Position numbers and translations under genes: made by a program
Origin: Candidatus Heimdallarchaeota archaeon
GTDB taxonomy: Archaea > Asgardarchaeota > Heimdallarchaeia > Heimdallarchaeales > Heimdallarchaeaceae
Assembly (NCBI GenBank): GCA_019057815.1
Contig: JAHLWR010000023.1
Coordinates: forward strand, 1 to 54,527
Direction of reading: 5' to 3'
DNA length: 54,527 nt
The notes under the pieces: model-generated
The model's database searches: none
What the model was told of the DNA's origin: nothing
What the model saw: only the letters and a program-made list of their open reading frames with translations
Shown: positions 27,272 to 36,660 of the stretch, in pieces
Numbering within the stretch: the first letter of the stretch is position 1
Layout of the letters: every line of letters starts with the position of its first letter

Positions 27272-28293
27272 TAGTAGTTTTAAATAAACATGGAACAAAA
27301 ATAGGTAAAAGTCATGAATTATTCAAATTTGGTATTCCAGGAAAGAGCTATTATACAGATGAACTGATACCAGCTGAGCAGATAGAGGAGATCATAGTTG
27401 AATGTAATTCTTCGTTAACTAGCGGAGCAATAAATTTAGCTGCTAAATATGCTATACCAATTCTTTTTGTCAAAGGTAAAGATATAGTGTCATGTATTCA
27501 TCCATTAACTGGGCATGGGACGGTAAGAATAAGAAGAGAGCAGATATTAGCATACCATGATGAGAGAGGGGTAATATTTTCTACTTCAATAATTGAAGCA
27601 GCAAGCAATAATAAAGTTAGATTATTGAAACAAATGAAAAGAACAAGGGATTTAGAAGAAAACATAGAAAGAGAAATAGCAGGAGAGATAGAGGGTATAG
27701 AGAGTATTATCAAAGAACTTAGAAAAAGTGTTAGGATTATTGAACAACATAGGAATTATCTCTTCGCAAAAGAAGCAGAGATAACAAAAAAATACTACAT
27801 TTGTATAGGAAAGCTTCTAAAACCAACAATACTTTTCGAAGGGAGAACAAGACGACCACCAAAAGACGCTGTTAATGCAATGTTAAGTTATGGATATGCT
27901 ATTTTAACAGCGCAAATGTTGAAAGCAACAATAATTGCAGGATTAGAACCGCATGCAGGATTCTTGCATACAGATAGAGCAGGAAAAGTGTCATTTGTTC
28001 TAGACATTATAGAGATATTCAGACAACCTGTAGTAGATAGGCTTGTTTTCAACCTTTTGAGTAAGAAAAAAATAAAAGAAGAGGACTTCAACAAAAGTGA
28101 AAAAGATTGTTTAATGAAGGAAGATACAAAGAAAAAGTATCTAGATGAACTTTTTCAAAGATTCAGAGAAAAGAATGTTGAATATAAAAGTAAGATAACC
28201 TCTTTTAGAAGAGTGTTCATAGAAGAAGCGAGAAAAGCAGGAAAGTTTTTTGTGCAAAAAGGAAAATACCAACCTTTTGTGTATAAGTATTAG
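27265..28293 (+). CDS. cas1: Cas1 integrase
   Basis: 342 residues, full length. Metal-binding residues can be placed: Glu170 (FAKEAEITKKYY), His235 (GFLHTD) and Asp247 (FVLDIIE). The RRPPKDAVNAMLSYGYAIL and GLEPHAGF motifs are as in type I Cas1. It inserts new spacers at the leader end of the arrays. The GTG start lies within the end of the preceding gene. It is followed 5 bp later by cas2. The central helical region (residues 120-165) is rich in charged residues. Confidence 0.96.
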   Translation: MVIVVLNKHGTKIGKSHELFKFGIPGKSYYTDELIPAEQIEEIIVECNSSLTSGAINLAAKYAIPILFVKGKDIVSCIHPLTGHGTVRIRREQILAYHDERGVIFSTSIIEAASNNKVRLLKQMKRTRDLEENIEREIAGEIEGIESIIKELRKSVRIIEQHRNYLFAKEAEITKKYYICIGKLLKPTILFEGRTRRPPKDAVNAMLSYGYAILTAQMLKATIIAGLEPHAGFLHTDRAGKVSFVLDIIEIFRQPVVDRLVFNLLSKKKIKEEDFNKSEKDCLMKEDTKKKYLDELFQRFREKNVEYKSKITSFRRVFIEEARKAGKFFVQKGKYQPFVYKY

Positions 28294-28298
28294 AAGGA

Positions 28299-28697
28299 AT
28301 GAAAATGGAAAGTATAATTTGTTATGATATAGTAGAAGATAAGAAAAGGGCAGAGGTGGCTAAAATATGTCAAAACAAAGGATTTTCAAGGATACAATAT
28401 TCAGTCTATTTTGGAGATATAACAAGAAATGTGCTAGAAAGTACAATGTTAGAGATAGGAGATATTCTAAAAGGGTATGAAGGGAATGTGGTAGCAATAG
28501 AAATATGTGAAAAATGTGCTAAAAAGAAAAAAATCATCCAGATGAAAAAAGAAGAGAATAAACAAAAAGATGAAGATAAAGGAGAAAAAGAAAATGGAAA
28601 GGAACTGAAAAAAAAGAAAAAAAAGAAGAAGAAAAGAAATGTTATAGACAAAGAAAGGATGGATGAGATAGCAAAAAAGGGAGTGATAATGCTGTGA
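28299..28697 (+). CDS. cas2: Cas2 with a lysine-rich C-terminal extension
   Basis: 132 residues. The first 85 or so are a standard Cas2: ferredoxin-like, with Asp10 in ICYDIVEDKKR and GFSRIQYSVYFGDI. The rest is an unusual tail of about 45 residues, dominated by Lys and Glu with a run of nine Lys, ending in RMDEIAKKGVIML. Cas2 bridges two Cas1 dimers. The tail could add non-specific DNA contact or arise from the A-rich sequence drift seen across cas1-cas4. It overlaps cas4 by 4 bp (GTGA). Confidence 0.93.
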   Translation: MKMESIICYDIVEDKKRAEVAKICQNKGFSRIQYSVYFGDITRNVLESTMLEIGDILKGYEGNVVAIEICEKCAKKKKIIQMKKEENKQKDEDKGEKENGKELKKKKKKKKKRNVIDKERMDEIAKKGVIML

Positions 28698-29248
28698 CTA
28701 AGCCAATAATTTACTTTGAAATGATAAGGCAGCATTTTTACTGTAAAAGGATAAATTATTGGAGATATTGTATGAGATACATGGGATACCAAAGTTACAA
28801 AATGGAAAAAGGAGCAGAATATCATAAAAAAAGAGAAAAAAGAAATCAGAGTTATGATCAACAAATTTGGGTAGAAAATGAAAACTTAAGTCTAGCTGGA
28901 TATGTAGATTACATGAGAAAAAAACAAAAGGAAGAATGGATAATAGGGGACTTCAAACAGAAGAAACCTTATCAACAAAAAATCCCTGAACACTATAAAA
29001 TGCAACTGGTAGCAGAAGTAATGGCAATGGACATAGGAGAAAGAGTAAGAGAAGAAGTAGAAATACAAATAAAAAATGGAAAAGTCATAAAAGAGAAAAT
29101 AAGAGAAGAAGAAAAGCGAAAAGTATTGGAAGCAATAAAAGAAATACAACTAATCATAGAAACAGAATTATTACCAGAGGAAACAGAACAAGAAAGAAAA
29201 TGTGTTGACTGTGAATATAGGAATATATGTCAACCAAGCAACTATTAA
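28694..29248 (+). CDS. cas4: Cas4 RecB-like nuclease
   Basis: 184 residues. Iron-sulphur ligands: Cys17 (FYCKRINYW) and Cys169, Cys172, Cys178 at the C-terminus (KCVDCEYRNIC). The nuclease core has Asp71 (GYVDYM), Asp85 and Lys87 (GDFKQKKP). Cas4 trims prespacers and sets PAM and orientation. The GTG start overlaps the cas2 stop. The stop codon lies 3 bp before the inverted repeat of leader 3, so little room remains for a separate terminator and operon read-through into array 3 is possible. Confidence 0.94.
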   Translation: MTKPIIYFEMIRQHFYCKRINYWRYCMRYMGYQSYKMEKGAEYHKKREKRNQSYDQQIWVENENLSLAGYVDYMRKKQKEEWIIGDFKQKKPYQQKIPEHYKMQLVAEVMAMDIGERVREEVEIQIKNGKVIKEKIREEEKRKVLEAIKEIQLIIETELLPEETEQERKCVDCEYRNICQPSNY

Positions 29249-29251
29249 TTT

Positions 29252-29346
29252 GCATATCTTTATAAAGGATTTTCAAATCGAAGATATGCAACAAAAGAGA
29301 AAATAAGATCGAGTCTAATAGAGAAAAACACGAGAAATTGGCTCGG
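29252..29346 (+). promoter_or_regulatory. CRISPR leader 3 with 9-bp inverted repeat
   Basis: Inverted repeat arms at 29252-29260 and 29281-29289, the same centre with CTTTATAAAGG, and 57 bp to the first repeat. Almost base for base the same as leader 1 over about 95 bp, although about 16 kb apart. This suggests duplication of the leader or ongoing gene conversion between arrays 1 and 3. Confidence 0.85.
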
Positions 29347-31790
29347 GTTGCAAATAGTATCTCAACTACTAGAGAATTGAAATTTTCCCTTAAGTCTTTT
29401 GCCATTTTGTAAAATCTTAATGGTTGCAAATAGTATCTCAACTACTAGAGAATTGAAATAGATAAAAACCGGCAACATCATTAACATAATCAGAACTGGT
29501 TGCAAATAGTATCTCAACTACTAGAGAATTGAAATTCGTTCTGATAGCTCATTATATCTTCTTTTTTGTATTTGGTTGCAAATAGTATCTCAACTACTAG
29601 AGAATTGAAATAACCCGCAGTAGGCAAATAATAGGTGTGTAAAAGTATTAGTTGCAAATAGTATCTCAACTACTAGAGAATTGAAATAACAACGAGAGGA
29701 GCAGGAGGTTCTGTAAAATCGGGAGGGTTGCAAATAGTATCTCAACTACTAGAGAATTGAAATCTTTAACGGGTCTTGACCATTCCCCTGAAAATCCCGA
29801 TTGGTTGCAAATAGTATCTCAACTACTAGAGAATTGAAATAAACAAATATCTATCATTTCTATTGTTTTATCAGCAGTAGTTGCAAATAGTATCTCAACT
29901 ACTAGAGAATTGAAATTTAGGTAAGGATACGTATTGCGTGTCGTTCGCATTCTTGGGTTGCAAATAGTATCTCAACTACTAGAGAATTGAAATTTTGTTT
30001 GTAAGATATCATCAATAATTATTTTCTTATCTGTTGCAAATAGTATCTCAACTACTAGAGAATTGAAATTCACAACAAGGTACGCAATTGATGATCCTGA
30101 TAAAAAGTTGCAAATAGTATCTCAACTACTAGAGAATTGAAATCTACACCGACTACAGAGTTTAGATCTATGTTGTTGTTGCGTTGCAAATAGTATCTCA
30201 ACTACTAGAGAATTGAAATTTGTATAGCATGATACATCTGATAACCGTCATAGATTGAGTTGCAAATAGTATCTCAACTACTAGAGAATTGAAATTAACC
30301 TCTTTGAAAATCTATAGCAGTTTGACCTCTGATAAGTTGCAAATAGTATCTCAACTACTAGAGAATTGAAATTATTTTTAACTGTTAATCTCTTAACTAA
30401 CAAGTTTTGTAGTTGCAAATAGTATCTCAACTACTAGAGAATTGAAATCATATTAGCCTAACAACACCGTTATTTCTTCTGATGTGCCAGTTGCAAATAG
30501 TATCTCAACTACTAGAGAATTGAAATATCTGAAAGTAATTAACGCCGTCCAATGAGCCGTAGAGTGTTGCAAATAGTATCTCAACTACTAGAGAATTGAA
30601 ATTTGCTATAAAATAAAGTCATGTAAATAATACATCAGAAAGTTGCAAATAGTATCTCAACTACTAGAGAATTGAAATTGAAACTTTGGCTTATCGCTTA
30701 CCTTCAAGAACTGAATTGTTGCAAATAGTATCTCAACTACTAGAGAATTGAAATTGAACAACTTTTACGTGATACTGATAATTTTAGATAGTTGCAAATA
30801 GTATCTCAACTACTAGAGAATTGAAATATATTACCACTTTGATGGCGCAAACGTTGATAGGTTCAGTTGCAAATAGTATCTCAACTACTAGAGAATTGAA
30901 ATAACTCCTTTTTTAGCTCTCATGGCTTTGAGATTCGCAAGTTGCAAATAGTATCTCAACTACTAGAGAATTGAAATCAAGATAGCTTAAATGATAAGAA
31001 ATTAGTTTCCCATTGTGGTTGCAAATAGTATCTCAACTACTAGAGAATTGAAATATTACCACCATTAATTCGCCAGATGAGGTAGCCATTTGTAAGTTGC
31101 AAATCGTATCTCAACTACTAGAGAATTGAAATTATGCAGTAGCTGGAGTTTATGCTAAACAAGAAACTGACAGTTGCAAATAGTATCTCAACTACTAGAG
31201 AATTGAAATACACACACTTACCTAAACTTTTCAGTTGAGGCAATGTATGTTGCAAATCGTATCTCAACTACTAGAGAATTGAAATATTGTAGTTGCACTC
31301 ACTCCTGACAGTTTTTCAGAAGGTTGCAAATAGTATCTCAACTACTAGAGAATTGAAATGATGCCTTGGCATGTCAGCATCACAAAGAGCGTAGAGCCGT
31401 TGCAAATCGTATCTCAACTACTAGAGAATTGAAATTAATCTTTGAAGCAGAAGAATGTGACGAGTGTGGATATCGTTGCAAATAGTATCTCAACTACTAG
31501 AGAATTGAAATATAACGATGTTTAGACGTTCTAAACTTGATATCTTCAAGTTGCAAATCGTATCTCAACTACTAGAGAATTGAAATTAAGCCTAAATCAA
31601 AAGCGTTGGGAAATTTCAAATTAAGTTGCAAATCGTATCTCAACTACTAGAGAATTGAAATCACAGAATAAGTGCTAAGACCACCACTAGTAACACCAGA
31701 GTTGCAAATCGTATCTCAACTACTAGAGAATTGAAATAATTGGAAGTCCTCCTTCGGGGGTTCCCTTAACAAAGGTTGCAAATAGTATCT
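29347..31790 (+). CRISPR. CRISPR array 3 (32 full repeats plus a truncated one)
   Basis: 37-nt repeat beginning GTTGCAAATAGTATCTC and ending TACTAGAGAATTGAAAT. The first 23 repeats have A at position 10. Toward the trailer the base alternates C, A, C, A, C, A, C, C, C, then A in the last, truncated repeat (31775-31790, only 16 nt). The C form is the base found in the array 1 repeat. The array stops abruptly next to a broken gene, so its distal end was probably lost. Confidence 0.98.
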
Positions 31791-31815
31791 TAATGTGATC
31801 TACTTTTGGAGAATA

Positions 31816-32177
31816 CTAATTCTCTTTACAGAAGATTTGTTTCGTTAAAATTGAAATGTTATTTCCTTTAGGAATAATAAAATTAAGAAAATGATCTAAA
31901 TCTATATTTTTTGGTAAAGAGAAACTTTCATAATCCCAGAATATTGCAACTCTACGATGACTTGGGCCTGTTTCAATATTTTCTGTACTTTGTTTAAGCG
32001 AACTGAAAAAGTCAATAGTGGATTCTATAGCATCTGTAAAACTCTCTTCAAGTATATTTTTTACATTGTTAAAAAATTGTTGTCTTTTTTGTCTTCTTTG
32101 TTCTTTCAACAAAGATTTTCTTGTTGCTGTTTCACTATTTTTTTCTGTTCAACTGGGGAAAGTTTTTTTCTAGACAC
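31816..32177 (-). pseudogene. Remnant of an NYN-domain (PIN-like) protein gene
   Basis: A 98-codon frame contains HRRVAIFWDYESFSLPKN, the typical first strand and Asp of NYN nucleases (pattern AIFWDYENF), but the domain stops about 25 residues later, where 100 or more would be expected. Upstream, a Lys/Gln-rich N-terminus (SRKKLSPVEQKKIVKQQQ) lies in another frame and joins only through a frameshift near 32115. The missing C-terminal end coincides with the truncated final repeat of array 3. Both point to a deletion junction near 31790-31816. Confidence 0.65.
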
Positions 32178-32325
32178 TTAAGCATCACTTTGTACTTGTT
32201 AAGATTAGATTAATCGCAAATACTCTCCATTTTAGATATAAAAGCTTTCTGTGCTTATTAGCTATTATGATATATCATTCATTAAACAATTTTAATCTGG
32301 ATTATATATATAAAAGATTAGATTT

Positions 32326-32509
32326 AAAAAATCTGGTGTAAATAGTACATCGTTGAGAAAAATGATTTAGTTACCCCTTTCGGAAGAATTTGAAGAAAAT
32401 TGTATATGATGATTTCTCAACTTTATAAAGGAAAAATGATGATGTTAATTTAATTTTGGCTTAATTCGATTATTATAAGAAAGGAAAAAAAAGAAAGAAT
32501 AGTTGTTAA
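32326..32509. repeat. Duplicated 3' flank of a NosD gene, copy A
   Basis: This stretch (for example GTATATGATGATTTCTCAAC) recurs with small changes at about 36500-36660, downstream of the intact NosD gene there. With the gene fragment next to it, it forms a duplicated block of about 400 bp. The preceding gap (32178-32325) holds an AT-rich TATATATATAAAAG but no gene that I can support. Confidence 0.65.
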
Positions 32510-32722
32510 TTAATCTATTTTTCGTCTTTTTCGAGAGAATGATTTTATGAGTAGTAAAGGAACTACTAATATTAGAAGAGTAAATGTGAAATATATTTGA
32601 GTTTCATCTGTAGTAGATTCAACAGGTTCATCAAGAGGGTAAAAATCGATTGAACTTGCAGAACCATCAATAGAATAAGAACCTATCCCTGACCAATCGG
32701 ACCAATAGTTACCTTCAAGTGT
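32510..32722 (-). pseudogene. C-terminal fragment of a NosD-like gene
   Basis: Codes for the last 70 or so residues of the family: EGNYWSDWSGIGSYSIDG, then the membrane segment YFTFTLLILVVPLLLIKSF and the RKRRKID tail. It closely matches the end of 36661-38004, including the 3' flank. Similarity stops at 32722 in mid-motif. No signal peptide or repeats remain. It is a leftover of duplication or of recombination between family members. Confidence 0.8.
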
Positions 32723-32944
32723 AACCCATATCTGTTGAGTTAACACTTATTAAAACCAAAGAAAAGAATTTACTTACTTCTTTATGATCGAAGTTATTCT
32801 TTTTTTGAATTAAGTAACACAATAAAAGGATTTTTAATTAATGCCTTCACCAATCGTACTCTGTAAGAGAATAAAGGATTAATAAAACAAATGTTCACTA
32901 AATTCTTCAGAAGGTCTTACCCTTTTATGAAGTGATTTTATAAT

Positions 32945-33034
32945 TTTCGTGTTTTTTCCTATTGCTGAAGAATCTTCTACAATGCTTAAATAAGTAGTTG
33001 AGTAAGCACTATTATTGAAAAAGGGGATATTTTT
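32945..33034 (+). promoter_or_regulatory. Promoter cassette shared with the gene at 43381-46236
   Basis: The 90 bp before the 1011-residue gene (TTTTTTCCTATTGCTGAAG and onward) match, with few changes, the reverse complement of 46237-46330 before the 951-residue gene. They include the TATA-like GCTTAAATAAGTAG and the ribosome site AAAAGGGGATATTTTTATG. The rest of the 32747-33034 gap shows nothing recognisable. Confidence 0.65.
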
Positions 33035-36000
33035 ATGTTTAAATCTAGTAAAAGTTGGTTTATTTTGTTTGTATTTCTATCATCTTCGATATTTATTGTT
33101 TCAGGAGAAACGGTAAGTACAGTTGCCGAAATACCAGTAGTGAATGAACAGTTTAGTATTGAATCTTCTGTTGAATATGGATCGAATTATTTGATGAATA
33201 GTAAGGTCTACATCGCGTGGGATACGACATCAGCATACGGTCATGCATCAAATCCTGCAGGTGTGATTACCGATTGGAGAGCAGATGATAATGAAAACTT
33301 CGATCCAACTGATGATGAGAATAGAATCAGAGGTGATCTTACAGGAATACAATCAGGTTTTCAAGTTCTTGTTGAAGATAGTGGTTCTTTGTATCAGTTT
33401 CAACGTGAACTGACTGATACAAGTGGTGTAACCATTAATACTTATGAGGAAAATTCTGAAGTTTTTGCGGAGATTGTCTGTGATTGGTCTAATCATAATT
33501 TGATGGTCACAATTACCTATAAATTAGTCGAGAACGATCCAAATGTTTATGTCACTCTTGATTATGAGGTCTCAGGGAGTACTACAATAGATAAAATTAG
33601 TTATGGACTAGCAATGATTAGTAGTATATGGAGTACTTCTGATCCAAAGGAAATGGCTTGGTTTGATTATTATAGGGTTGCAGGACAAGTAGAAGGTGCA
33701 ATTGGCTCTCTACCTAGTAATACTGATAATCGTATTGATGCAGATCTATCAGTTCCATTATATGGCGCTCTCCGCTCAAGTTCCAATGACTGGATTCAAG
33801 GATTAGTTCCAATACAAATTGATGATGTCACTGGACTACAATTGCGTTTAATGACTAAATGGGCTCATGAGCGAAATATTTATGCTTTTCTCCATTCAGG
33901 TAATGATCTCACTATTGGAACTTTTACTAATTCATTTGCATGGTTTGCTGAAACTGGTTCAAGCTATCAATCTATTGAATCACTAGCTACACAGCTACAG
34001 ACATACGAAACTTCAGTTCCTTGGTCAGATAACTTTAATGATGGTAATTACGACGATTGGACAGTCACAAGAGGGGGATATTCTGCAAGTAATTACTATC
34101 TAGAAGGAACTGTTTCTTCATTTAATTGGATACATACTTCTTCTAATATAGCTTATGGACAATGGTCATTTAAAGGGAACTATTTTGGTTCTGATAGTCT
34201 TTCGATAATATTCGTATGCGATCAACTCAATTCAGGAGATTATTATAATGGTGAAAAAGGATATCAGTTAAATATCTACAATGATCAATTTAGACTTAGA
34301 AGAATAGATACAGGTGGCTCAGAAACACTACTAGCAAGCAAAACTGTTTCAGATTTCACTGGTTGGCATGATATTGTTATAACTCGAGACTCTGAAAATA
34401 ATTTCAAGGTTTTTCTGAATGGCGAACTACAACTAGAAGCACAAGATTCAACATATACTACTTCAACTTATATGATGCTACCGTTTTATAATAAACAAGC
34501 TATTGATGACATTATTGTTTCAAATGAGGTTATTTTCGACCCTGAAGAGCCAACTGACCCTGAAGAGCCAACTGACCCTGAAGAGCCAACTGACCCTGAA
34601 GGAATAGAAAATATAGAAATTGTATCATTGAAAACAAGTGCAGAAATATCTTTTACAACTAATACAGACACTAAGTGTAGAATACTATGGGGAAGCTCAA
34701 CTGCTAGTTTATATAATTCATTGGAAGAAACAAGTTTTTCTATGAGTCATTCGTTCACAATAACTGATCTACAAACAGAAAAACAATATTTCTTCAAAGT
34801 TGAATGTGAAAATACAGCAGGGGAAATATATGTAGATGATAATTTGAAGCAGTACTATAAAATAGAAACAGTTTACGAGATTCCAGTTTATTCAAAGATA
34901 GAAAAGAATGTTGGTTTCGAGAAGAGAATTGATGAATATCTATCTGTATCTGTTTTAGGATTGAGTTTGAATATGGGATTACATACAGGTATTAGTGTAC
35001 CTATGTTTTATGGTTTAGAAACACCTAAATATTTGACACCAGGTGAAACAGTAACGTCAACATCGTATATACGTCCTGGTGATGGTTATTTTGGTTTATC
35101 TGCTTATGGGGAATTATCAGCTCTTGGATATGTTTTTGAACCATTTGAAGGGATAGACTTCTGGGAGTACTTTCAGACACCATATGGTGAAACAAGTTTT
35201 ACACTAGATAAAACTGTAGTATTGACAAGCTACGATTTTGAAGAAAGTTTTTCAAAGACATATATTCATTTGTCAGCTAGTGCACATTTCAAAATAACTT
35301 TATATGCAGATATAATTCCAAATGTGGATTTAACAATTTCAGGTCCAATTTCATCTGGAACTAAGAATGAAAATAAGAATTTGGGAATAAATGATTATTC
35401 TGTTTCTGCTACAGATACAATTATTAGTTCAGCTGATGACAGTTCTCGCCTTAATTCTGTTTCAGAAGCTAAGATAACAATTGATAATGTGTATTTAGTC
35501 CTTGAACTATTGGAAATAATAATAACTGGTTCTGTGTCAGTTTTAGGCTTTTCAACAGAATACGAAGAAGTTTTCAAGATACTAGACTATACAGGGGGAA
35601 TATTGGATCCGATAGTTATTCCTGCTTTTGACATATTTCCATTTACAATAGATTTAGATCCCATTCAAACCGAATCAGAAATAGATTTAGAAGCACCAGT
35701 TATTGGTGAGATTGAAATAATCAAACCAACAGAAGAAAATTCCTTCTATTATTTCAAAGCAAATCCTACAGATGACAAAGGGATTTTTGAGGTAATAGTT
35801 ACTTATTACTTAGAGGATGGTGCTTTTGAAACAATAGAATTGAGTAGGCAAAGTGATGGAAGCTATTCAGGTTCAGTTTCAGAATCAGTTTTGGAAGAAA
35901 GAGAAGTAGTTTCAGTTTCAGTTACAGTAACTGATATAGCTGGAAAACAAGTGACATCAGAGACTTATACAATAGAATCTGAAAAAAGTCCAGGTTTTAT

Positions 36001-36070
36001 CTTAACAACAGTTATTTTGTCAATGATTCTTGTTTCATTGTTTATCAGACGAAAGAAGGTTTTCTCTTAA
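33035..36070 (+). CDS. Large multidomain secreted surface protein
   Basis: 1011 residues. Signal peptide MFKSSKSWFILFVFLSSSIF with a likely cleavage after VSG. Residues 40-325 form a beta-rich domain of unknown type (SYGLAMISSIWSTSD). Residues 330-500 look like a laminin-G/concanavalin-type jelly roll (WSDNFNDGNYDDWTV, GWHDIVITRDSENNFKVFLN), so sugar binding is likely. A DPEEPT linker repeat follows, then a fibronectin III-like domain, a beta-rich region, an Ig-like domain near 900 and a C-terminal membrane helix with RRKK. It is probably cell-surface anchored. It is the only plus-strand surface gene in this part and shares its promoter and signal peptide with the 951-residue protein. Confidence 0.88.
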   Translation: MFKSSKSWFILFVFLSSSIFIVSGETVSTVAEIPVVNEQFSIESSVEYGSNYLMNSKVYIAWDTTSAYGHASNPAGVITDWRADDNENFDPTDDENRIRGDLTGIQSGFQVLVEDSGSLYQFQRELTDTSGVTINTYEENSEVFAEIVCDWSNHNLMVTITYKLVENDPNVYVTLDYEVSGSTTIDKISYGLAMISSIWSTSDPKEMAWFDYYRVAGQVEGAIGSLPSNTDNRIDADLSVPLYGALRSSSNDWIQGLVPIQIDDVTGLQLRLMTKWAHERNIYAFLHSGNDLTIGTFTNSFAWFAETGSSYQSIESLATQLQTYETSVPWSDNFNDGNYDDWTVTRGGYSASNYYLEGTVSSFNWIHTSSNIAYGQWSFKGNYFGSDSLSIIFVCDQLNSGDYYNGEKGYQLNIYNDQFRLRRIDTGGSETLLASKTVSDFTGWHDIVITRDSENNFKVFLNGELQLEAQDSTYTTSTYMMLPFYNKQAIDDIIVSNEVIFDPEEPTDPEEPTDPEEPTDPEGIENIEIVSLKTSAEISFTTNTDTKCRILWGSSTASLYNSLEETSFSMSHSFTITDLQTEKQYFFKVECENTAGEIYVDDNLKQYYKIETVYEIPVYSKIEKNVGFEKRIDEYLSVSVLGLSLNMGLHTGISVPMFYGLETPKYLTPGETVTSTSYIRPGDGYFGLSAYGELSALGYVFEPFEGIDFWEYFQTPYGETSFTLDKTVVLTSYDFEESFSKTYIHLSASAHFKITLYADIIPNVDLTISGPISSGTKNENKNLGINDYSVSATDTIISSADDSSRLNSVSEAKITIDNVYLVLELLEIIITGSVSVLGFSTEYEEVFKILDYTGGILDPIVIPAFDIFPFTIDLDPIQTESEIDLEAPVIGEIEIIKPTEENSFYYFKANPTDDKGIFEVIVTYYLEDGAFETIELSRQSDGSYSGSVSESVLEEREVVSVSVTVTDIAGKQVTSETYTIESEKSPGFILTTVILSMILVSLFIRRKKVFS
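34538..34600 (+). repeat. 18-bp tandem repeat coding DPEEPT
   Basis: Three and a half copies of GACCCTGAAGAGCCAACT code for an acidic Pro-rich linker between the jelly-roll and fibronectin-like domains. The copies are identical at the DNA level, so the linker length is probably variable between strains. Confidence 0.9.
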
Positions 36071-36255
36071 CGTTTTTTTCTTTTTTCTCTCTTATTTTAT
36101 TCTTTTCACTATTATCGTATTGTAATAGTAAAAAGCAATTTGATGTGCAAAAAAAGAGTGATAATACTGCCTTTATTGAAGAAAAATTAATTACCTGTGG
36201 TATAGCACGAATTACGAGGGAAATATATGATATTGAAGGAAAAGAAAAAAGACAA

Positions 36256-36444
36256 GATGCATAGCGAATCTCAGCTACTAGAGAATTGAAATATAATCCA
36301 TGAAAGCATCGCTGAAATAGGGATTTTCAGGTTGCATACAGAATCTCACTAACTAGAGAATTGAAATGTATTATTAAGTTTAGCAGTATTATCTATCCAA
36401 TAACCTGGTTGCATATTGAATCTCAGCTACTAGAGAATTGAAAA
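36256..36444 (+). CRISPR. Decayed three-repeat CRISPR mini-array
   Basis: Three 37-nt repeat-like units at 36256-36292, 36331-36367 and 36408-36444, spaced by 38 and 40 nt, exactly the spacing of the main arrays. Each ends in CTAGAGAATTGAAA(T/A) but differs in the first half (GATGCATAGCGAATCTC, GTTGCATACAGAATCTC, GTTGCATATTGAATCTC). No leader inverted repeat precedes it. It is closest to the array 2 repeat. Probably a dead remnant. The surrounding gap 36071-36660 otherwise holds only the 3' flank of the next NosD gene. Confidence 0.85.
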
Positions 36445-36660
36445 GCTCATCGAGGATATGTTCTTTAAAAGAAATACATGATTTAAATGATAATGCAAAT
36501 AGCAAATCATTTAAAAAAAATCTGGTTGTCCCTTTCAGAGAAATTAAGAAATCTGTATATGATGATTTCTCAACTTTATAATGGAAAAATGATGATTTTA
36601 ATTTAATTTTGACTTAATTCGATTTTTGTAAGAAAGAAAAAAAGAAGGAATAGTTGCTAC

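Noticed and set aside
28406-28864. 152-codon minus-strand frame opposite cas2 and cas4
   Set aside because: Product is a run of Phe/Ser caused by the A-rich sense strand; cas2 and cas4 are certain on the other strand.
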